This document shows, one piece after another, positions 6,258 to 10,519 of a DNA stretch of 10,519 nt (its first letter is position 1; every line of letters starts with the position of its first letter). Location: assembly GCA_045106055.1 (NCBI GenBank), contig JBGCED010000082.1, forward strand, positions 1 to 10,519, read 5' to 3'. The notes under the pieces were generated by a model. That model ran no database searches. It was not told the DNA's origin and saw only the letters and a list, made by a program, of their open reading frames with translations. Made by a program: the position numbers and the translations under genes. The stretch is from JBGCED01 sp045106055 (GTDB taxonomy: Bacteria > Pseudomonadota > Alphaproteobacteria > CBDDJK01).

Positions 6258-6303
6258 TTTGCTGTTCAGCAAATTTTATAACTCCCCCCATTCAATCTTG
6301 AAT
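6258..6303. promoter_or_regulatory. Two short inverted repeats in the rho leader
   Basis: TTTGCTG (6258-6264) and CAGCAAA (6267-6273) form a perfect 7-base inverted repeat with a 2-base centre, followed at once by TTTTATAA. A second perfect repeat, ATTCAA/TTGAAT (6290-6295 and 6298-6303), also has a 2-base centre. Between them is a C-rich stretch (6282-6289). The first, opened to a 5 bp stem with a 6-base loop and followed by four T residues, resembles a weak attenuator hairpin. Equally, both could be protein-binding sites. The region lies within the 239 bases between the divergent sulP and rho starts. Rho is autoregulated by leader attenuation in Escherichia coli; a similar role here is inference. 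I could not place a convincing -35/-10 pair for rho. Confidence 0.3.
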
Positions 6304-6330
6304 TTTACCAAATAAAAAGGTGCAAGCTTT

Positions 6331-7593
6331 ATGCATTTAAAAGAATTAAATAAAAAAACCCCGCAAGAATTATTGGTCTATGCAGAAGAGCTGGAAATTG
6401 AAAATGCCAGCAATATGCGCAAGCAAGAATTAATGTTTGCCTGTTTGAAACGCTTGGCAGATAATGATACCCCAATTTATTCTGAAGGGGTGCTTGAAGT
6501 ATTACAAGATGGGTTTGGATTCCTAAGATCGCCCGAAGCAAATTATTTGCCAGGTCCCGATGATATTTATGTCAATCCGAATCAGGTGCGAAAATTCGCA
6601 CTTCGAACGGGCGATACGGTTGAAGGTCAAGTGCGCGCGCCCAAAAATGGCGAGCGTTATTTTGCGCTGGTTAAAGTGAATACTGTCAATTTTGATAAGC
6701 CCGAACAGGTGCGCTACCGCGTTAATTTTGATAATTTAACCCCGCTTTACCCCGAAGAAAAACTGCATTTGGAATTGCCATTTAATGCGGATAAAAAGCA
6801 AAATCTATCAACGCGGGTGATTGATTTAATCGCCCCGCTGGGAAAAGGGCAACGGGGCTTGATTGTTGCCCCTCCGCGCACAGGGAAAACGGTTTTATTG
6901 CAAAATATTGCCCATGCAATCACCACCAATAACCGCGAAGTTTACTTGATTGTGCTGTTGATTGATGAACGCCCCGAAGAGGTAACCGATATGCAGCGAT
7001 CAGTTGAAGGCGAAGTGGTAAGTTCAACCTTTGATGAACCCGCCGCGCGCCATGTGCAGGTTGCGGAAATGGTAATTGAAAAGGCAAAACGCTTGGTTGA
7101 ACAAAAGCGCGATGTGGTGATCTTGCTTGATTCCATTACCCGCTTGGCGCGCGCTTATAATACTGTTGTGCCAAGTTCGGGAAAAGTGCTGACGGGCGGG
7201 GTTGACGCAAATGCGTTGCAGCGTCCCAAACGCTTTTTTGGCGCAGCCCGTAACATCGAAGAAGGCGGGTCACTGACCATTATCGCAACCGCTTTGATTG
7301 ATACAGGCAGCCGCATGGACGAGGTTATTTTTGAAGAATTTAAAGGCACAGGCAATTCAGAAATTATCCTTGATCGCAAGCTTAGCGATAAGCGCACTTT
7401 CCCTGCGATTGACATTACCAAATCAGGCACTCGCAAGGAAGAATTATTGGTTGAAAAAGCCATTCTATCAAAAATGTGGGTCTTACGCCGTATTTTAATG
7501 CCGATGGGCGTGTCGGAAGCCATGGAATTTTTGCTGGATAAGATGAAACATACCAAAAGCAATGATGATTTCTTTGATTCCATGAATCAATAA
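6331..7593 (+). CDS. rho: Transcription termination factor Rho
   Basis: Rho is a hexameric, RNA-dependent ATPase that loads on C-rich nascent RNA and dislodges RNA polymerase. At 420 residues it has the normal length for the short form without an N-terminal insertion. The N-terminal helical domain (1-47) includes KELNKKTPQELL. The cold-shock-type RNA-binding domain (about 51-125) has the RNP motifs DGFGFLR (60-66) and DDIYV (77-81). The ATPase domain shows Walker A APPRTGKT (180-187), the catalytic region DERPEEVTDM (212-221), Walker B VVILLDS (262-268), the Q-loop PSSGKVLTGGVDANAL (281-296) and the R-loop KSGTRKEELL (364-373). All key residues are intact. The ATG has AAAAAGG about 10 bases upstream. 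uvrA follows after 19 bases with no terminator between, so the two are probably co-transcribed. The wording is typical of alphaproteobacteria. Confidence 0.98.
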   Translation: MHLKELNKKTPQELLVYAEELEIENASNMRKQELMFACLKRLADNDTPIYSEGVLEVLQDGFGFLRSPEANYLPGPDDIYVNPNQVRKFALRTGDTVEGQVRAPKNGERYFALVKVNTVNFDKPEQVRYRVNFDNLTPLYPEEKLHLELPFNADKKQNLSTRVIDLIAPLGKGQRGLIVAPPRTGKTVLLQNIAHAITTNNREVYLIVLLIDERPEEVTDMQRSVEGEVVSSTFDEPAARHVQVAEMVIEKAKRLVEQKRDVVILLDSITRLARAYNTVVPSSGKVLTGGVDANALQRPKRFFGAARNIEEGGSLTIIATALIDTGSRMDEVIFEEFKGTGNSEIILDRKLSDKRTFPAIDITKSGTRKEELLVEKAILSKMWVLRRILMPMGVSEAMEFLLDKMKHTKSNDDFFDSMNQ

Positions 7594-7612
7594 TAAAATA
7601 GGCACAGATATA

Positions 7613-10477
7613 ATGCATGAATTTATCAGTGTGCGCGGTGCGCGCGAACATAATTTAAAAAATATTGATCTGGATATTCCTAGGAATCAGCTTGTGGTGA
7701 TCACGGGGCTTTCAGGCTCTGGAAAATCATCGCTTGCCTTTGATACGATCTATGCCGAGGGGCAGCGGCGCTATGTTGAAAGCCTGTCGGCTTATGCGCG
7801 GCAATTCTTGGAAATGATGCAAAAGCCTGATGTTGATCAAATTGACGGTCTGTCGCCTGCGATTTCGATTGAGCAAAAAACCACCAGCCGCAATCCGCGT
7901 TCAACCGTTGGCACGGTCACTGAAATTTATGATTATATGCGGCTATTATGGGCGCGTGCTGGCATTCCCTATTCGCCTGCAACGGGCTTGCCGATTGAAA
8001 GTCAAACGGTTAGCCAAATGGTTGATCGCATTATGCTGCTGGATGAAAGCAGCCGTCTATTTGTGATGGCACCCTTTATTCGCGGACGCAAAGGGGAATA
8101 TAAAAAAGAGCTGGAGCAACTTAAAAAGCAAGGGTTTCAGCGGTTTCGGATCAATGGTAAGCTTTATACGCAAGATGCGCTGCCTGTTTTGGATAAAAAG
8201 CTAAAACATAATATTGATGTTGTGGTGGATCGTTTTGTCGTGCGCGAAGGGCAGGAAAGCAGGCTTGCCGATTCGATTGAAACCGCGCTTAAATTATCAG
8301 AAGGGCTGCTAACGATCTGCCCCGCTGAAACGGTTGAACAAGGCAGCACCACCAAGAATAAAGTGGATGCGCCCGATGGTGAATTTATGCTTTCTGCAAA
8401 ATTTGCTTGCCCCGTTTCAGGCTTTACGATTGAAGAGATTGAACCAAGGTTATTTTCATTCAATAACCCATTTGGGGCTTGCCCGCAATGCGGCGGGCTG
8501 GGAACGGATATGCGCTTTGATGCGGATATGATTGTGCCTGATAAATCAAAAACGCTGCGCGATGGCGCAATCGAGCCATGGGCAAACAGTCAAGCCCCGA
8601 TGTATCGCCAAACGCTGCAATCCATCATGGATCATTTTGATTTAAATATCAATATGCCATTCAAGGATTTGCCTGAAAAGGTACAGAATTTATTATTGCA
8701 TGGCAGCAATGAAGAAATTGATTTTGAATATGATACGGGGCGTTCTATTCGCCGCTTGAAGCGTAAGTTTGAGGGCATTATTCCAAGCATGGAACGCCGT
8801 TTTCGTGAAACTGAATCCAACTGGTCGCGCGATGAATTGTCAAAATATCAAACCATTTATGCTTGTGCTTCTTGTGATGGGTATCGCTTAAAACCCGAAG
8901 CCTTGGCAATTAAAATTGCAGATAAGCATATTAGCGAGATTTGCAATCTTTCCATTTTGGGGGCAATGGAATGGTTTGTTGATCTGCCCACAAAATTAAG
9001 CCCAAAGCAAAATGACATTGCCGCTGCCATTTTAAAGGAAATCAATGAACGGCTGGGATTTTTAAATAATGTTGGTCTGGATTATCTAACCCTTGCCCGC
9101 AATAGCGGGACATTATCGGGCGGCGAAAGTCAACGCATTCGCCTTGCTTCCCAAATTGGATCGGGGCTAACAGGGGTGCTTTATGTGCTGGATGAACCCT
9201 CTATTGGGTTGCATCAGCGCGATAATGAACGGCTGTTGATTACCCTTAAACGGCTGCGTGATCTTGGCAATACGGTGATTGTGGTTGAGCATGATGAAGA
9301 TGCAATTTTAAGCGCCGATTATTTAATTGATATCGGCCCTGGTGCAGGCAGGCATGGCGGCAATATCATTGCCCAAGGCACGCCTAAGCAGGTTTTAAAA
9401 TCCAAAGATAGCATTACCGCGCAATATCTGAATGGCACAAAATCAATTCCCATTCCAAAGAAACGCCGCACCCCGCGCAAGGGGCAGGAATTAAAATTAA
9501 TTGGCGCGCGCGCGAATAATCTACAAAATGTCAGCACCACCATCCCGCTTGGGGTCTTGACCTGCATTACAGGCGTTTCAGGATCGGGAAAATCATCGCT
9601 GATCATTGAAACCCTATGGCAAATTCTGTCAAAAAGCCTGATGGGTGCGCGCACCACCCCTGGTGCTTATGATAGCATTAAGGGCTTACAATATTTGGAT
9701 AAGGTAATTGATATTAATCAATCGCCGATTGGGCGCACACCGCGTTCAAATCCCGCAACCTATACAGGCGCATTTTCACCGATTCGGGACTGGTTTGCAG
9801 CCTTGCCAGAAGCAAAGGCAAGGGGCTATAGCGCGGGGCGTTTTAGCTTTAATGTCAAGGGCGGGCGCTGCGAAGCATGTGCGGGCGATGGCATGATTAA
9901 GATTGAAATGCACTTTTTGCCTGATGTTTATGTGCAATGTGATCAATGTAAAGGAAAGCGCTATAACCGCGAAACGCTGGAGGTTACTTACCGCGAAAAA
10001 TCCATTTCTGATATTTTGGATATGACTGTCGAGGAAGGGTGCGAGTTTTTTAAAGCCAGCCCCGCCATCTTTGATAAGCTTGAAACTTTACGCAAGGTTG
10101 GGCTTGGCTATATTCATATTGGGCAGCAAGCCACCACCCTTTCAGGCGGTGAAGCGCAGCGGATCAAGCTTGCAAAAGAATTATCGCGCAAGGCAACGGG
10201 GCGCACCCTTTATATTCTGGATGAACCCACGACGGGGCTTCATTTTGAAGATATTCGTAAATTGCTGGAAATTATTCATACGCTGGTGGATAACGGCAAT
10301 ACGGTGCTGGTGATTGAACATAATTTGGAAGTGATAAAAACCGCAGATCATGTGATTGATCTTGGCCCGCTTGGCGGCAATAAGGGCGGGCAGATTATTG
10401 CCACAGGCACGCCTGAACAGATTGCAGCAACCAAGGGCAGCCATACGGGCGAATGGTTAAAACCGCTTTTATCTTAA
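7613..10477 (+). CDS. uvrA: Excinuclease ABC subunit A (UvrA)
   Basis: UvrA is the damage sensor of nucleotide excision repair: a dimeric, DNA-binding ABC ATPase that hands lesions to UvrB. At 954 residues it is full length. The first ATPase half has Walker A GLSGSGKSS (32-40), signature LSGGESQRIRLAS (501-513) and Walker B VLYVLDEPS (522-530). The second half has Walker A GVSGSGKSS (654-662), signature LSGGEAQRIKLA (843-854) and Walker B LYILDEPTTGL (866-876). The C-terminal zinc module, C753/C756/C776/C779, is complete, and a further CxxC lies at C418/C421. The first zinc module has C266, C290 and C293, but S269 stands where Escherichia coli has a fourth Cys. I recall this CPVSGF form in other alphaproteobacterial UvrA proteins. 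The ribosome-binding site is weak (AGG about 10 bases before the ATG). No LexA-type GTTC-N7-GTTC box precedes it, so expression probably depends on the rho promoter or an internal one. Confidence 0.98.
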   Translation: MHEFISVRGAREHNLKNIDLDIPRNQLVVITGLSGSGKSSLAFDTIYAEGQRRYVESLSAYARQFLEMMQKPDVDQIDGLSPAISIEQKTTSRNPRSTVGTVTEIYDYMRLLWARAGIPYSPATGLPIESQTVSQMVDRIMLLDESSRLFVMAPFIRGRKGEYKKELEQLKKQGFQRFRINGKLYTQDALPVLDKKLKHNIDVVVDRFVVREGQESRLADSIETALKLSEGLLTICPAETVEQGSTTKNKVDAPDGEFMLSAKFACPVSGFTIEEIEPRLFSFNNPFGACPQCGGLGTDMRFDADMIVPDKSKTLRDGAIEPWANSQAPMYRQTLQSIMDHFDLNINMPFKDLPEKVQNLLLHGSNEEIDFEYDTGRSIRRLKRKFEGIIPSMERRFRETESNWSRDELSKYQTIYACASCDGYRLKPEALAIKIADKHISEICNLSILGAMEWFVDLPTKLSPKQNDIAAAILKEINERLGFLNNVGLDYLTLARNSGTLSGGESQRIRLASQIGSGLTGVLYVLDEPSIGLHQRDNERLLITLKRLRDLGNTVIVVEHDEDAILSADYLIDIGPGAGRHGGNIIAQGTPKQVLKSKDSITAQYLNGTKSIPIPKKRRTPRKGQELKLIGARANNLQNVSTTIPLGVLTCITGVSGSGKSSLIIETLWQILSKSLMGARTTPGAYDSIKGLQYLDKVIDINQSPIGRTPRSNPATYTGAFSPIRDWFAALPEAKARGYSAGRFSFNVKGGRCEACAGDGMIKIEMHFLPDVYVQCDQCKGKRYNRETLEVTYREKSISDILDMTVEEGCEFFKASPAIFDKLETLRKVGLGYIHIGQQATTLSGGEAQRIKLAKELSRKATGRTLYILDEPTTGLHFEDIRKLLEIIHTLVDNGNTVLVIEHNLEVIKTADHVIDLGPLGGNKGGQIIATGTPEQIAATKGSHTGEWLKPLLS

Positions 10478-10487
10478 AGCGTTTTTT
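10464..10487 (+). terminator. Probable intrinsic terminator overlapping the uvrA stop codon
   Basis: CGCTTT (10464-10469) pairs with AAAGCG (10476-10481) over a 6-base loop and is followed by six T residues (10482-10487). The TAA stop at 10475-10477 lies at the loop/right-arm junction. A–T pairs beyond one mismatch (10459-10462 with 10483-10486) could extend the stem. The stem is short and only half GC, so strength is uncertain. A competing 6 bp hairpin, GCGTTT (10479-10484) with AAACGC (10493-10498), shares bases with it. The remaining 21 bases to the window end show nothing I can name. Confidence 0.5.
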
Positions 10488-10519
10488 CGTTCAAACGCCA
10501 CTAAGGCTTACGCTGCACT

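Noticed and set aside
7155..7583. A 142-codon open frame antisense to rho, and other long antisense frames inside rho and uvrA
   Set aside because: They are shadows of strongly conserved genes, have compositions rich in Ser and Arg typical of reverse frames, and match no family I recognise.

Overview
The window looks like chromosomal DNA of an alphaproteobacterium of moderate GC content. The assignment rests on recognition of protein sequence. The Rho factor has the short N-terminal domain and cold-shock-domain wording that I associate with alphaproteobacteria, and UvrA has the CPVSGF variant of its first zinc module that I recall from that class. I cannot name a genus. There is no insertion sequence, phage gene, CRISPR array, tRNA or rRNA, and no sign of horizontal transfer.

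Layout from left to right: (1) a 206-base AT-rich leader with a promoter-like box, three GAATC sites and an operator-like palindrome; (2) a plus-strand pair at 207-2280, a permease and a signal-peptide-bearing binding protein of the BMP/nucleoside type of ABC importer, closed by a strong intrinsic terminator; (3) a convergent minus-strand gene, 2341-3120, for a lone NitT/TauT-class ABC permease of the ThiX-like kind; (4) a divergent plus-strand gene, 3243-4427, for a Rieske non-haem iron oxygenase whose active site carries the bridging Glu seen in carnitine-type enzymes; (5) a hairpin shared by two convergent gene ends; (6) a minus-strand SulP anion transporter with a C-terminal STAS domain, 4472-6091; (7) a divergent intergenic region with two small inverted repeats; and (8) a plus-strand pair of housekeeping genes, rho (6331-7593) and uvrA (7613-10477), 19 bases apart and probably co-transcribed. 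A hairpin overlaps the uvrA stop codon.

Functionally, the left 4.4 kb suits a nutrient-scavenging lifestyle: uptake of a nucleoside-like compound, uptake of a second small organic compound (possibly a thiamine pyrimidine precursor), and oxidative attack on a small substrate, possibly a quaternary amine. Neither ABC system has its ATPase in the window, and the oxygenase lacks its reductase, so each needs partners encoded elsewhere. SulP probably imports bicarbonate, sulfate or a similar anion. Rho and UvrA are core functions: transcription termination and nucleotide excision repair.

I found no convincing undescribed multi-gene system. The items most worth a second look are the repeat/palindrome cluster before the BMP permease, the divergent orphan-permease/Rieske pair, the inverted repeats in the rho leader, the near-identical terminator stems and the rho-uvrA gene order.
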